Origin: Leptospira sp. B5-022
Lineage (GTDB): Bacteria > Spirochaetota > Leptospiria > Leptospirales > Leptospiraceae
Direction: 5' to 3'
Assembly (NCBI RefSeq): GCF_000347035.1
Contig: NZ_ANIJ01000014.1
Location: 1-64,000, forward strand
Length of the DNA stretch: 64,000 bases
Both the position numbers and the translations under genes were made by a program. The notes beneath the pieces are model-generated. The model was not told the DNA's origin. It saw only the letters and a program-made list of their open reading frames with translations, and did not search any database. Position 1 is the stretch's first letter, and each line of letters begins with the position of its first letter. Below, piece by piece: positions 1 to 9,432 of this stretch.

Positions 1-402
1 AACTTTCCTCTCGTTTGGCCTTCGCCCACCGACTCGCTTCGAATAAACTTGGGGTGCTCTCGATTACGCCTCCGTCTATCTCGAGCTTGCTCGCTCTCCA
101 CGGATCGCTCGCAAGGTCGTTGCCAATCGAACGACCCATAGGGAGTGAGATTCCCGAAGGGTAGCTGAGCAAAGCGAAGCTAAATTTCAAATCAAACAAA
201 CTGCACCATAATTGCTCACCGGCTCCCTATGGGTCGCTGCGGCAGGGATACGAAGGGCGTTAGTCCAGGCGAAGCCTGGATGAGCGCGGATGCGCGAACC
301 CGTAGTAGCCCGGTCCGAGCAATGCGAGGAGCCGCCCAAATCATTTGTAAGAGTTCGAACATACTGATATAAATCATTCGTATTACCTCCTATAATGAGT
401 GA
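1..402. repeat. Hairpin-rich intergenic repeat block
   Basis: No gene is supported here. The stretch carries the core CGACCCATAGGGAG at 132-145 and its exact reverse complement at 223-236, enclosing a segment (about 150-215) that also occurs near 2360-2429 and 2572-2620. A 7-bp-arm hairpin lies at 264-280 (TCCAGGC, loop GAA, GCCTGGA). The many CTCG/CGAG and GCGC runs give further short hairpins. An open frame on the minus strand over 187-573 is made of this repeat and antisense permease sequence, so it is not called. Confidence 0.7.
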
Positions 403-420
403 ATGAAAGAGGTCTCGAAA

Positions 421-1926
421 ATGTCTTGTGAGCGAAAGCAAAAGGACTATCTTGACCAAAAACTCAAAATGAAACTTCGCCGCTCCCTTAATCTTTATGA
501 TTCCATTTCTCTCATGTTCAGTTCTATGGTGGGACCGGGGATTTTTATCACTACGGGTTATATACTGACCCAAACCTCCAATCCGAATTGGGCTCTCCTT
601 TGTTGGATACTGGGAGGTTTCTTGGCCATTGCGGGTGCGATGAGTTATGCGAAATCGGCGAGTATCTTTCCGTATGCGGGAGGAGACTACGTTTATCTAA
701 AAGAAGCATACTCCCCTATCGTCGCATTCTCAAGCGGGTGGCTTTCGCTTTCGGTAAATTTTTCGGCATCCATTTCTCTTTCTGCAATCGCGTTCTCTAA
801 ATCGTTCATTACTTTATTCGATCCGAGCTGGGACATTTATTTTTTAGAGTCCAAGTTTTTGGGGATCACATTTTCTTTGGGTGTGGCCCAAATCCTGGGA
901 ATTTCCACGATCTTATTTTTTACCATCGTAAATTTTTTCGGGATAGGATTCGCTTCTCGTATCCAGAATTTTTTCACAACTTTCAAAATTTTAGGACTGG
1001 TTGCGTTCGTAGTTTTGGGATTTACTCTCGGAAATTATAATATTCAAAATTTTGAATCCTTCTCCCTGATCCCTTCCGATTTGCAAGGATGGAATCTTTT
1101 GCTGGCGGGAGCGATCCCTGTCACTTTTTCCTATTTGGGCTGGAATATGATCACTTATGTCGCGGAAGAAGTGAAAGATCCTGAAAAGAATATCTATAAG
1201 TCCGTCATCGTTTCCTGCACCTTGGTCACTCTTCTTTATGTTTTGATCAATTTTCTATATTTGAGCTCGGCTCCTTTTCAACTTTTAGCGGGAGATGAGA
1301 AGATCGGCGTTACTGCTTCCGGATTTTTATTCGGAAAAGGCGTGAATATTCTGATTACTGCGTTTATCTGCTGGGTATTTTTAGGCGGTATTTCCGCTTA
1401 TATCATCGGCGGTTCAAGGATCTACTTTGCTATGGCGAGAGATGGATTCTTTTTTCCTAGTATGGCAAAGTTACACTCCAAATATCATAGCCCATATAAA
1501 TCTTTGGTCTTTCAGTTTTTGTATGCCTGCCTTTTTTGTTTCGTGAAAGAGATCGAATCCCTTTTATATCTGATCACCTGCTCTACCTTATTACTTGCAA
1601 CGATCACTGCTTATACTCCCGTCATTTTCGAAAAAAGACATTTGAAAAACGAGTTCAAGATCCCCGGTTATCCGTATTCCACTTATTTATACATACTTTC
1701 TAATATTTTGATCATAGGAACCTTGCTTTATAACAAAAGTGCGGAAGCTCTTTGGGGTTTTGCATTCACTCTATTCTCCGTTCCATTATATTATTATTTT
1801 AAACTTTCTAAAAAATCCGAACCGATCCTGATCGACACCGTTTCCGATCCTGGATTGGAAGCCGGCGGTTTAAGTTTACTTCCGGAAAACGAACCTGTTC
1901 CGGTAGGCAGCGGAGATCCCGCTTAA
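421..1926 (+). CDS. APC-superfamily amino acid permease
   Basis: Inner-membrane secondary transporter, predicted to move amino acids or polyamines by proton symport or exchange. The 501-residue protein is strongly hydrophobic with about 12 membrane segments and carries the family's first-helix glycine signature (MVGPGIF). A later helix has [13 protein letters not shown], the conserved loop of APC/LAT members. The C-terminal 25 residues are acidic and Pro/Gly-rich, presumably cytosolic. I chose ATG 421 over ATG 403 because AGAGGT lies 6-8 bases upstream of 421, whereas 403 has no Shine-Dalgarno sequence. It is followed after 11 bases by a small membrane protein. The substrate cannot be read from the sequence. 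Confidence 0.9.
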   Translation: MSCERKQKDYLDQKLKMKLRRSLNLYDSISLMFSSMVGPGIFITTGYILTQTSNPNWALLCWILGGFLAIAGAMSYAKSASIFPYAGGDYVYLKEAYSPIVAFSSGWLSLSVNFSASISLSAIAFSKSFITLFDPSWDIYFLESKFLGITFSLGVAQILGISTILFFTIVNFFGIGFASRIQNFFTTFKILGLVAFVVLGFTLGNYNIQNFESFSLIPSDLQGWNLLLAGAIPVTFSYLGWNMITYVAEEVKDPEKNIYKSVIVSCTLVTLLYVLINFLYLSSAPFQLLAGDEKIGVTASGFLFGKGVNILITAFICWVFLGGISAYIIGGSRIYFAMARDGFFFPSMAKLHSKYHSPYKSLVFQFLYACLFCFVKEIESLLYLITCSTLLLATITAYTPVIFEKRHLKNEFKIPGYPYSTYLYILSNILIIGTLLYNKSAEALWGFAFTLFSVPLYYYFKLSKKSEPILIDTVSDPGLEAGGLSLLPENEPVPVGSGDPA

Positions 1927-1937
1927 GTTTTTTCGTC

Positions 1938-2345
1938 TTGGAACTTTCTCCCAAAAACAAACTACGACTTCATAGATATCTGGGGATCGTTTCCTTAAGT
2001 TTTCTTTTTACTCGCCCGTTTATCATTCTATTCCAATTTCCTGATATTCAAAATTTTGAATTCATCTCAGCGTATATCGGAAGAACGGGAGCCATCTTCG
2101 GAGTTTTGGCATTTATCACCGGAGGAGGATTGGGCAAATATTTAGACGAGAAGAAAGCAAGAGTTGCGGAAATCCATACAATTCTAATGCTCGCAGGCTT
2201 AACTATGCAAGTTCCCGTTCTTGCAGAGGTGAAAATTCTCCTCATTCCGAATCTGATATCTTACCTTGGCTGCGGGATCTTGGTCTGGGGTTGGATCCTG
2301 GGCAGAAGAGTATTTACAAACAAAAAAAGAATTCTTCCTTTTTGA
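1938..2345 (+). CDS. Small four-helix membrane protein, unknown function
   Basis: A 135-residue hydrophobic protein with about four membrane segments and a basic C-terminus (GRRVFTNKKR). It starts with TTG, 11 bases after the permease stop, and no good ribosome binding site is visible, so it is probably read by coupling from the permease transcript. I do not recognise a family. A dispersed repeat begins at its stop codon. Confidence 0.65.
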   Translation: MELSPKNKLRLHRYLGIVSLSFLFTRPFIILFQFPDIQNFEFISAYIGRTGAIFGVLAFITGGGLGKYLDEKKARVAEIHTILMLAGLTMQVPVLAEVKILLIPNLISYLGCGILVWGWILGRRVFTNKKRILPF

Positions 2346-2670
2346 GCGACCCATAGGGAGCGAAAAAACCCGAAGGGGTGACTGAGTGAAACGAAGTCAA
2401 ATTTCAAATCAAACAAACTGCATTAAAATCGTCAGAGACTTTGAGCGACCCATAGGGAGCGAAAAAACCCGAGGCGACCCTATTGGTGTCAATTGAATAG
2501 TATGGTAATTGCTATCCGGTTGGATAGCAACGACTCACAGTCGTAAGCTCGCTCCTATTGTCGCTGCGCTTGGGTGACTGAGTGAAACGAAGTCAAATTT
2601 CAAATCAAACAAACTGCATTAAGGTCATCAGAGACTTTGAGCGACCCATAGGGAGCGAAAAAACTTTTTG
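2344..2670. repeat. Tandem copies of the dispersed repeat, one interrupted
   Basis: The core GCGACCCATAGGGAGCGAAA occurs at 2346, 2445 and 2641. The first copy runs through TGACTGAGTGAAACGAAGTC to AAACTGCATTA near 2427. The second copy begins identically, is broken at about 2474, and resumes at about 2572 with the same TGACTGAGTGAAACG continuation. The third is a truncated copy ending near 2665, 14 bases before the stop codon of the acyltransferase on the other strand. The same unit, diverged, is at 131-236. No gene is supported in this 333-base gap. Confidence 0.85.
2474..2571. repeat. About 98-bp insertion inside a repeat copy
   Basis: Comparing the two neighbouring repeat copies shows roughly 98 extra bases between CCCGAGG and GGGTGACTGAG. 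The insert contains two hairpins: GCTATCC-GGTT-GGATAGC (2511-2528) and CGACT-CAC-AGTCG (2531-2543). Its ends carry GCGAC in inverted orientation. It has no coding capacity. Confidence 0.6.
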
Positions 2671-2678
2671 GAGCAGAC

Positions 2679-3953
2679 TTACGAATTCGATAGTATATTC
2701 TTCCGGAAAGAATATGCGAATTGCGAAATATCCGCTTCGTTCCAACGATTTTTGTCGTAGTTGATATTGATTGCCATTCTATTCTCGTAGGTTGTCACAG
2801 TAGTAAAGACCGTTTGAGTCAAAGCGGGATGGACCGTAAAAGAAAGTTCTTTTACTTTTATTTCCTCTGAACTTAGAACAGGGATAATCCCTACGTTACT
2901 CAATAGACTCGACTGAGGATTTCGGCTCATCAGCAGTTGGAAAAGTTTTAATCCGTCTTCTTTTTCCAAAAATTGTTCGGAAGGAGGAAGAAGTTCATAA
3001 AATGCTCTACCTTCCCTTCTTCCGATTCGAGCTCTCACGTCGTTCATGATCGTTTTCGCTTTTATATCGAAGGGATCCCTGATATTCACCGGTGTAGTGA
3101 ATAAAGAAATATACAATCCTAATGCGGAATCAGGCACCGGATGGCTCAAATGAGGCCTCAGATCCGCAGGAGTAGAAAGATATAATACTCCTTCTTGCCC
3201 TCTATCAAAAAAATCAGCGAGCGCCGTTACTTGAGAAGCGCCCAGTATCCCATGAAAGGAGATTTTTTTTTGTTTGGAAGTTTTTAAGAGTGACTCGACG
3301 TCTTCTTCTTCCAAATAGAAGCTGATGATCTCAGGATCTTGTTCTTCTTTCTTTCGAGAGAATTGAGGAATAGAAAGCGGCTTTTCCGGCTTTGGTCCGC
3401 CTTTATACAACTCTTCTGCCGGATACAATTCCATGAGGGAAGAATATTCTGCTTCTTGGATATCTTCCGCCTCTCCTGTGCTTGCTCGAAGGACATCTAA
3501 AAGAAATCTGCAACCTGATCTTCCATCTCCAATACTATGGTGGAAGATGAGTCCAATCGCAAATTTAGAATTTCCTGAAGTATAAAATATGGTTCTGATT
3601 AAGGGAGAATCTCCCAACTCGAAAAGCCGGATGGTTTCCTTGGCTAATTTGGATTTCCATTCGGTAGTATAGAGATCTTTTTGAATGGGGATTTTTTTGT
3701 CCGAGGTGGCAAAGTATAAATGAGAATCTTGTCCGACTTGTTTTAAAATCTGAACCTTAGCTAACGCATGTTTGTTTTGGATAAGGTCCAGCGCTTTACG
3801 CAAACTTTCTTCCGAAAAATTACCTTCTCCTTCCGCCATTACACAAAAATTCATAGAGGAAGCGCGATCATATAACCAGAAATTCGCTTCCGCTTGGTCT
3901 AAAGATCGAATGAATTGCCCTTGGGGTCTTTGGGACTCTTTTAAATTTTGCAT
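2679..3953 (-). CDS. Condensation/PapA-like acyltransferase (HHxxxDG)
   Basis: Predicted CoA- or carrier-dependent acyltransferase of the chloramphenicol acetyltransferase fold, the superfamily of NRPS condensation domains, PapA proteins and wax-ester synthases. The diagnostic HHSIGDG motif is at residues 138-144, where the first-domain catalytic His normally sits. At 424 residues the length suits a stand-alone two-domain enzyme. There is no signal peptide or membrane helix. It is 21 bases downstream of the desaturase gene on the same strand and probably co-transcribed, which suggests an acyl chain as substrate. The acceptor is unknown. Wax-ester synthase and PapA-type are both possible. Confidence 0.75.
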   Translation of the reverse strand: MQNLKESQRPQGQFIRSLDQAEANFWLYDRASSMNFCVMAEGEGNFSEESLRKALDLIQNKHALAKVQILKQVGQDSHLYFATSDKKIPIQKDLYTTEWKSKLAKETIRLFELGDSPLIRTIFYTSGNSKFAIGLIFHHSIGDGRSGCRFLLDVLRASTGEAEDIQEAEYSSLMELYPAEELYKGGPKPEKPLSIPQFSRKKEEQDPEIISFYLEEEDVESLLKTSKQKKISFHGILGASQVTALADFFDRGQEGVLYLSTPADLRPHLSHPVPDSALGLYISLFTTPVNIRDPFDIKAKTIMNDVRARIGRREGRAFYELLPPSEQFLEKEDGLKLFQLLMSRNPQSSLLSNVGIIPVLSSEEIKVKELSFTVHPALTQTVFTTVTTYENRMAININYDKNRWNEADISQFAYSFRKNILSNS

Positions 3954-3974
3954 GCCATTTCCGACTTTAAAATA

Positions 3975-5042
3975 TTAGGCCGGAATCGCAATACCATCCA
4001 TTTCTTCTTTGTGGTAACGATTCGCCCTTGTCATACTTTCAAAGTCGTTAAAACGAATTCCATATTTTTTTAAGAAGGGTTTTACTTTAGGTGCGACTGC
4101 TTGTCGTAGATAAAAGGGTTGTGTTACCACGAAATGATGGATCCCATGAGTGGCTCCGAAATTAAAACAGAACAAATGTAAGGGTAATATCCACCAGGAA
4201 TCCAATACTTGGGTCTGCTGGTATAAACTTTTCACATCCCCGAAATAATGCATATTAGAAGAAACGATCTGAATTGCAGTTTGCCTGAGCCAACAAGGGA
4301 TCAAATATACTACCGCTGCAGTATTTAATAAATTATGAATATATGCTGTAGTTCCGGTCTCTTGTATCGGACTTCCGAAAGCCCAGTTGATCAAAGAGAT
4401 AAGTCCCCAGATCAAGAATGAGTACCAAAGCAGAAGGTATACTAAACGATAAGGTCCCTTGATCGGCTTAGCCTTTATTTTTTTAAAATAACGGATCGCG
4501 TCCTTTCTGATCTTAGGTCCCTGTAATACCACCGCCATGATCGGATCTATCATCACGAGTATACGTCTGATCCCCCAAGGCATTCCGTTACTGATAAATC
4601 TTTCTTCTATATCCTCTATGTTCCCGGAAAGTTTATGGTGAAGAAGATGGATCTCTTTTCTGAACCAAGGATTGACCGTATTCGCACGAAATAACCAGAC
4701 CATCCAAAATAGAAAATTCTGCATTTTAGGATTTTCTTTAAAATAAATACTATGGATCAAGTCATGCTCCATCTCATGCAGAAAAGAAGCCAAGATCCCA
4801 TTCCCTATAATACAAGCCCAGAATGGAATGATATCCATTACATAGAGACTTCCGAGTACGATCATTCCCGAAGCGGAACCCACAGTGATCCCGAATCCGA
4901 TCGCGTTTTGGTATTTTAAAAAAGAAAAACGTTTTCTGAGTTTAGAATCCGAATAGCGGATCCATTTGATGATACGTTTTGTTTTTTCTTTATCGGTAAA
5001 TCGATCCGAAATATTTTTTCGCTCAAGTGCCAAGGAATTCAT
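3975..5042 (-). CDS. Membrane fatty acid desaturase family protein
   Basis: Di-iron membrane desaturase/hydroxylase. Three histidine clusters are visible: HEMEHDLIH (residues 89-97), HLLHH (132-136) and THGIHH (298-303), with an extra NMH-Y-FGD near 265. Hydrophobic segments lie around residues 50-90, 105-120 and 200-250. The 355-residue length fits the family. It would introduce a double bond or hydroxyl into an acyl chain in the inner membrane using O2 and an electron donor not encoded here. It is first in a two-gene unit with the acyltransferase, and an AraC-type regulator lies 111 bases upstream on the same strand. Hydroxylase or ketolase activity is an alternative, as His boxes do not separate these. 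Confidence 0.85.
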   Translation of the reverse strand: MNSLALERKNISDRFTDKEKTKRIIKWIRYSDSKLRKRFSFLKYQNAIGFGITVGSASGMIVLGSLYVMDIIPFWACIIGNGILASFLHEMEHDLIHSIYFKENPKMQNFLFWMVWLFRANTVNPWFRKEIHLLHHKLSGNIEDIEERFISNGMPWGIRRILVMIDPIMAVVLQGPKIRKDAIRYFKKIKAKPIKGPYRLVYLLLWYSFLIWGLISLINWAFGSPIQETGTTAYIHNLLNTAAVVYLIPCWLRQTAIQIVSSNMHYFGDVKSLYQQTQVLDSWWILPLHLFCFNFGATHGIHHFVVTQPFYLRQAVAPKVKPFLKKYGIRFNDFESMTRANRYHKEEMDGIAIPA

Positions 5043-5153
5043 ATCTACTCCAATGTAACTGATGGAAAGGAGTATAGCCTATATCTCAGATCCGTCGTTC
5101 CATTCTATAAACCGAAACTGCAAAAACGGTTTCAATTGATAGGATGGGACCGA

Positions 5154-6293
5154 TTACCCGGAATTTTTCTCCCTAAATTCGGATGGAGGAACTCCAACTT
5201 CCTTCTGAAAGGCCCTATGAAAGGAGGTTTTACTCCGAAATCCTACCTCATAGGCTATATCCAGGATAGAAGTATCCTTACTTTTGGTGAGTAGCTCGCA
5301 AGCTTCCCGTATCCTATACTCGTTCACGAATGCGGAGAAATTTTTACCCATTTCTTGGTTGATCAGTTCCGAAAGCTGGTGAGAAGAAAGTCCTATCTCA
5401 TCCGCCAAACTCGCCAAACTCAGTTCATCGTCTTTGTATAGTTTTTCGACTTCCATCGCTTTAAGTAAATTCTCCCTAAGAGTGGCGATATCCATTCCTT
5501 GCAGCAAGGAGCGGGAATATTTTTGGAAGGTGACTCTTGCAACTTCTTGTAGGTTTTGGAAATAAGCAGGGTACCTTCTTCCGATCAAATAAGAGACACA
5601 AAGACTCAATCCCATCATAGAAGCGCTGACCAAAAGAAAGAGAGGGTTCTTATCCAATAGAAAAAATGCACCTACGGAATGGTTGGCGATCGTCGCAAGA
5701 ATGATATAGAGCAAAACTCTCGCAGTCCATTCTTCTTTCAAAACATTCGGTTTAAATAATATTCGGCTTCCTCTCAATAAACCCGCAATATAAGCCGCTA
5801 GTATGAGCAAAGGGATCAGAAAGACTAGATCTAATATACTTCTTGTTTCCGAGAATGTTCGGATCCCTACCTTGAGTGACTCAGGGACAAAGATAGACCC
5901 GAAAAAATACAAAATCCAAATAATCCCGGGCAGAATAGAGTGTTTGGGACTTAAGCCCAATGCGGATTTTTCGAATTCGGAGTTTTGAATGATCTTATGG
6001 ATCCCGTAAAGAATAGGACCGATGGAACCCAATACCGGAATGTGAAGAAGAACGATCCTAGGAAATGAAGAAGATAAGCCGAACACATAAAATAGACAAG
6101 TGCCTTGTAATAATCCCAGACTTACGAACAAAAGAGAAAGTAAACGATTGAGAGCCGTTTTTCTTTCTAAAATATTCTGCCCTATACATAGGAGGCCCCC
6201 CAGATAAGTTCCAAAAATCGCAAATGAAACTAAAATCCAAATTACCGTCGCCTGAGAGGTATGTTCCGGAAAGTAGGTCGGAATATTAGTCAT
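5154..6293 (-). CDS. Membrane-anchored AraC-family regulator
   Basis: Transcription factor with an N-terminal membrane region (about seven hydrophobic segments within residues 15-235) and a C-terminal AraC-type double helix-turn-helix (about 270-379). The second helix-turn-helix is clear: SILDIAYEVGFRSKTSFHRA, then GVPPSEFR. This layout belongs to a class of leptospiral regulators thought to sense membrane or lipid signals, though the ligand cannot be read here. It lies immediately upstream of, and co-directional with, the desaturase/acyltransferase pair, so that pair is a plausible target. Two short palindromes lie just upstream of its start (6319-6349). Confidence 0.88.
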   Translation of the reverse strand: MTNIPTYFPEHTSQATVIWILVSFAIFGTYLGGLLCIGQNILERKTALNRLLSLLFVSLGLLQGTCLFYVFGLSSSFPRIVLLHIPVLGSIGPILYGIHKIIQNSEFEKSALGLSPKHSILPGIIWILYFFGSIFVPESLKVGIRTFSETRSILDLVFLIPLLILAAYIAGLLRGSRILFKPNVLKEEWTARVLLYIILATIANHSVGAFFLLDKNPLFLLVSASMMGLSLCVSYLIGRRYPAYFQNLQEVARVTFQKYSRSLLQGMDIATLRENLLKAMEVEKLYKDDELSLASLADEIGLSSHQLSELINQEMGKNFSAFVNEYRIREACELLTKSKDTSILDIAYEVGFRSKTSFHRAFQKEVGVPPSEFREKNSG

Positions 6294-6318
6294 CGAAAGC
6301 TTTATCCTCTATCCTTCC

Positions 6319-6349
6319 AGGTTGTCAACCTTCTGTAGGACCTCCTACA
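6319..6349. promoter_or_regulatory. Pair of short palindromes upstream of AraC gene
   Basis: AGGTTG-T-CAACCT (6319-6331) and TGTAGGA-CC-TCCTACA (6334-6349) sit 26-56 bases upstream of the regulator's start on its transcribed side. Both are perfect inverted repeats with almost no spacer, which suits protein-binding sites better than hairpins. Confidence 0.45.
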
Positions 6350-6534
6350 AAGAGAATTATTAGGTTTCCGAACATGGGTTCGACAAATGTTTCCATTTAA
6401 GCCAAATGTTTGTTTGCCGGAACCAATCCGGCTTTCCTTCCATTTTTATCATTCGGTTTCCTATCAAATCTAAAAATCTAAAGGTACAAAATGAAAATCT
6501 GAAAGTATATGGTCCACTCATTGTGGAGGATTTT

Positions 6535-6765
6535 ATGAATTCGTATACTTATATCCAAGTCGAAAAGAAAAGTAGCGTGTTTTGTATAACACTCAATCGC
6601 CCCGAAGCAAGAAACGCCATCGAAGTAGGGAATTTGGAAGCGATAGACGATCTTGTTCCTTTGATGACCGATTGTTTAAGATCGGAAGACGGTCAAGAAG
6701 GGATCCGTTCCTTATTGGAAAAAGAACCTCTGTTTTTAAAGGAAAATAGTATTTTAATTTTTTAG
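6535..6765 (+). pseudogene. Enoyl-CoA hydratase (crotonase) remnant, internally deleted
   Basis: The 76-residue open frame begins like a crotonase: YIQVEKKSSVFCITLNRPEA, then RNAI, the family's N-terminal strand and NRP motif. It then jumps to a typical C-terminal segment, SEDGQEGIRSLLEKEPLF. The roughly 180 residues between, which hold the oxyanion hole and the active-site acids, are missing, since intact members are about 260 residues. GGAGG is still present 5-9 bases upstream of ATG 6535. The acyl-CoA dehydrogenase downstream shows that the locus once encoded consecutive beta-oxidation steps. A functional mini-protein is unlikely. Confidence 0.75.
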
Positions 6766-6890
6766 AATATATATTTTTTACGAAAATCCGCTTTTGGTTC
6801 GGTTCTTTAACGAACAATATTCGGACAAACGGAATTCTACTTGCCTTCACACATGTTTCTTCGAGTTTAGCAGGATCCGAGGAAGCAAAA

Positions 6891-8063
6891 ATGGATTTTA
6901 GTCTAAGCCAAGATGAACAAGAGTTCATACAATCTTTTCGTAATTTTTGCAAAAAGGAGATCCATCCTTTTGCAGAAGAAGCGGATAAGACTAAGGAACT
7001 TCCTAGGTCCCATTACCTTAGATTAGGAGAAGCAGGATATCTAGGTCTTTTACACGAGGAAGAGTTCGGTGGACAAGGTGCGGGAATTTTTTTAAGCACT
7101 CTTGCCATGGAGATCGTCTCCGAATATTGTGGTTCAACATTTTTCAGCGCAGGAGCCTCTGCAGGCTTATTCGGACTTCCTATTAAACATTTCGGGACTC
7201 TTGAACAGAAGAAAAAATATCTGCCTGATATTATCTCCGGTAAGACTATCGGTTCCTTGGGAGTCACCGAACCTGACGGAGGTTCAGACGTTTCAGGTCT
7301 TTCTTCTCTCGCAAAAAAATCGGGAAAAGATCGCTACCTTCTCTCCGGTCAAAAAACCTATATCACAAACGCTCCCAATGCGAATTATTGTTTGGTCCTT
7401 GCAAGGACACAAGACGAAAGCGGTAAAGAAAAAGGACTCACTCATTTTATCGTAGATCTAAATTCCAAAGGTATCTCTCGCTCGGCACCAATGGACAAAA
7501 TGGGACTGAAGGCTTCTCCAACCGGAGCATTATTCTTCGAGGATGTGGAAGTCCCGGAGGAGAATATTTTAGGTAAATTAGGAAAAGGTTTTAGACAAAC
7601 GATGCAAACCTTCAACGCGGAGAGACTTTCTTTAGCCGCCTATTCCTTAGGAGTTATGAAAGCTTGTTTAGACGAATCTAAATCCTTTTCCGCAACCCGT
7701 AAAAGTTTCGGCAAATCCATTTACCAACACCAAGGTGTCGCATTCATGCTCGCTGAAATTTATTCCAAATACGAAGCGGCAAAATGGTTTACTTATAATA
7801 CTGCCTGGGAAATGGAAAAAATCGAATCGGAAGGAAAGCCGAGTATGAGCCTTTCCGGAAAATGTGCTGCATGCAAATTATTCGCCACAACAGCGGCAAG
7901 AGAAGTCACAAATCTTGCGGTCCAGATCCATGGAGGCGCAGGTTATATGGACGAGTATAAAGTCTCTCGCCTATACAGGGACACCAGACTAGGTGAGATA
8001 GGTGGAGGAACAAGCGAGATCCAGAAACTGATCATTTCCGGAAGTATCATGAAAGATTCTTAA
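6891..8063 (+). CDS. Acyl-CoA dehydrogenase
   Basis: FAD enzyme forming the trans-2,3 double bond of an acyl-CoA, with electrons passed to ETF. The 390-residue protein has the usual three-part fold: N-terminal helices from [11 protein letters not shown], the [13 protein letters not shown] flavin-loop signature, and a C-terminal helical domain ending [20 protein letters not shown], where the Glu of the GEI/GTSEI region is the catalytic-base position in short- and medium-chain enzymes. GAGGAAG lies 7 bases before the ATG. It follows a decayed crotonase gene. Its last codons overlap the convergent GH18 gene by 4 bases. Chain-length and branched-chain preference cannot be assigned. Confidence 0.93.
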   Translation: MDFSLSQDEQEFIQSFRNFCKKEIHPFAEEADKTKELPRSHYLRLGEAGYLGLLHEEEFGGQGAGIFLSTLAMEIVSEYCGSTFFSAGASAGLFGLPIKHFGTLEQKKKYLPDIISGKTIGSLGVTEPDGGSDVSGLSSLAKKSGKDRYLLSGQKTYITNAPNANYCLVLARTQDESGKEKGLTHFIVDLNSKGISRSAPMDKMGLKASPTGALFFEDVEVPEENILGKLGKGFRQTMQTFNAERLSLAAYSLGVMKACLDESKSFSATRKSFGKSIYQHQGVAFMLAEIYSKYEAAKWFTYNTAWEMEKIESEGKPSMSLSGKCAACKLFATTAAREVTNLAVQIHGGAGYMDEYKVSRLYRDTRLGEIGGGTSEIQKLIISGSIMKDS

Positions 8064-9322
8064 AGTGTTTCCGAAAGTTCGGGTCCTAATTTTTCTTCCA
8101 GATATTTATGGATCTCGGGATCGTTATCTTCTATTAATTGCCAAAAAGAAAATCCTCTGATCTTGTATTTATCCAATATTTTCATCTTCTTCTCGAAAGC
8201 GTTTCGATCCATATAGAATGCGACCCGATCACAACCGCCCATTCTGTACCAGAGAGAAGGATCTGAATATACGTGGCCTTGGTGTCTATACAGATAAGGT
8301 CTGAGATAGATCCAATCCCCCGCTTTAGGTTGTGTTTTAAAAACTTCTAATACGTCTGTGGGTTCCTCTTTTCGGGGAGCCATTTTTTCCCGGATCCACT
8401 TTGCCCTAGAATAATAGACCGATTTTGTTTCCGCTTCACAATGTAATGCCCAATCGTATCCGTAGGTCGGGATCGCCATGTATAACTTTTCATTCGGGAT
8501 ACGAGCAACCGCATATTCTAAAATTTTGTCGATCCACCAATCCGGAGCCTGGGGCCCAGGTCCGGGAAAACCTTGTTTGCGGGGATGTAATTCGTAGGCC
8601 ATAATTTTGACCTTATCCGCAACCTTTCCTAAAAACTCATAATCATGGGTCAATTGACCTCTATAAGCCTCGTAAAAATCCACTTGGATCGGAGATTTCA
8701 AACCTTTACAAGGATAGACGGAAGGTTTTTCAGCAACAGTTTTCGGATGTATCGCTACGGATAGGATTTTACCTTTTTTATGCAATTCATCCCGAAGAAG
8801 TATTAGAAATTCCTGAAATACTTCCTTCTTCTCGCAAGTCATCCCTTCATAATCTATATCAATGCCATCGTACCCGTATGAATCTATCTCTTTTAGAATA
8901 TTCTGTATATGAAGATCTCTGACCTTTGTATTACCGTTTAGACCGATCGCATCCGAAACTTTTTCGAAATCATTTTCCCAACGAAAGATAGTGGGAATGA
9001 TCAGTGTCCTCGGAGACATGAGCCTTAACCAACGGATCCTTTCGTCTATTTCGTCCTTCTTCCAGACCGAAAGTATACGACCCGTATTACTGCGACCACC
9101 TTCCAGGTTGTATAAAAACGGATGGATCTCGTCGTAAAGATGGACATACTTCATCATTGCGTAAAAGTCCTGGGACCATGTAGAAGCATACAATCTTTCG
9201 GTCGGCGGACTCGTTCGTGTATTTGGATCGTTCTTTTTATCGTTTCCGGAAAAAAAACAATAAGTAAGAACCGAAGAGATCAATGCGAGAAATAAAGGAT
9301 ATACGATCTTATTAGGAAACAT
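8060..9322 (-). CDS. Glycoside hydrolase family 18 exported protein
   Basis: Predicted exported chitinase-like hydrolase. The catalytic GH18 signature DxxDxDxE is intact as YDGIDIDYE (residues 151-159), with Glu159 as the acid. The downstream MAYELHP and the C-terminal GFSFWQL strand also fit the family barrel. An N-terminal hydrophobic segment (about 6-21) acts as a signal. Cys22 follows LTY, which is a poor lipobox, so lipid attachment is doubtful. Length 420. It convergently overlaps the acyl-CoA dehydrogenase by 4 bases. Leptospires have no chitin, so the substrate could be peptidoglycan-like or environmental GlcNAc polymer, by inference. Confidence 0.85.
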   Translation of the reverse strand: MFPNKIVYPLFLALISSVLTYCFFSGNDKKNDPNTRTSPPTERLYASTWSQDFYAMMKYVHLYDEIHPFLYNLEGGRSNTGRILSVWKKDEIDERIRWLRLMSPRTLIIPTIFRWENDFEKVSDAIGLNGNTKVRDLHIQNILKEIDSYGYDGIDIDYEGMTCEKKEVFQEFLILLRDELHKKGKILSVAIHPKTVAEKPSVYPCKGLKSPIQVDFYEAYRGQLTHDYEFLGKVADKVKIMAYELHPRKQGFPGPGPQAPDWWIDKILEYAVARIPNEKLYMAIPTYGYDWALHCEAETKSVYYSRAKWIREKMAPRKEEPTDVLEVFKTQPKAGDWIYLRPYLYRHQGHVYSDPSLWYRMGGCDRVAFYMDRNAFEKKMKILDKYKIRGFSFWQLIEDNDPEIHKYLEEKLGPELSETL

Positions 9323-9432
9323 TTCGGAAGGATTCTTTAAGACAAGATCCCGAATCCTCCGAAATGAGATAGAAGATTTCTTTCCAAAAGGTAAGGAATT
9401 TGATCGGCTTTTGTCTCCAATGTCCTTTTAAT

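Noticed and set aside
187..573. Minus-strand open frame of 128 codons
   Set aside because: It is composed of repeat DNA and antisense of the permease start, with no family signature and no ribosome binding site.
2582..2764. 60-codon plus-strand frame
   Set aside because: It lies inside the repeat copies and runs antisense into the acyltransferase gene.
5114..5133. GAAAC...GTTTC pair upstream of the desaturase, reminiscent of a PsrA/fatty-acid regulator site
   Set aside because: The spacing is 10 bases, not the 2-4 of known PsrA sites, and the inner bases do not pair.
8060..9322. GH18 protein as a lipoprotein
   Set aside because: Cys22 is preceded by LTY, and Tyr at the -1 position is a poor lipobox, so only a signal or anchor helix is claimed.
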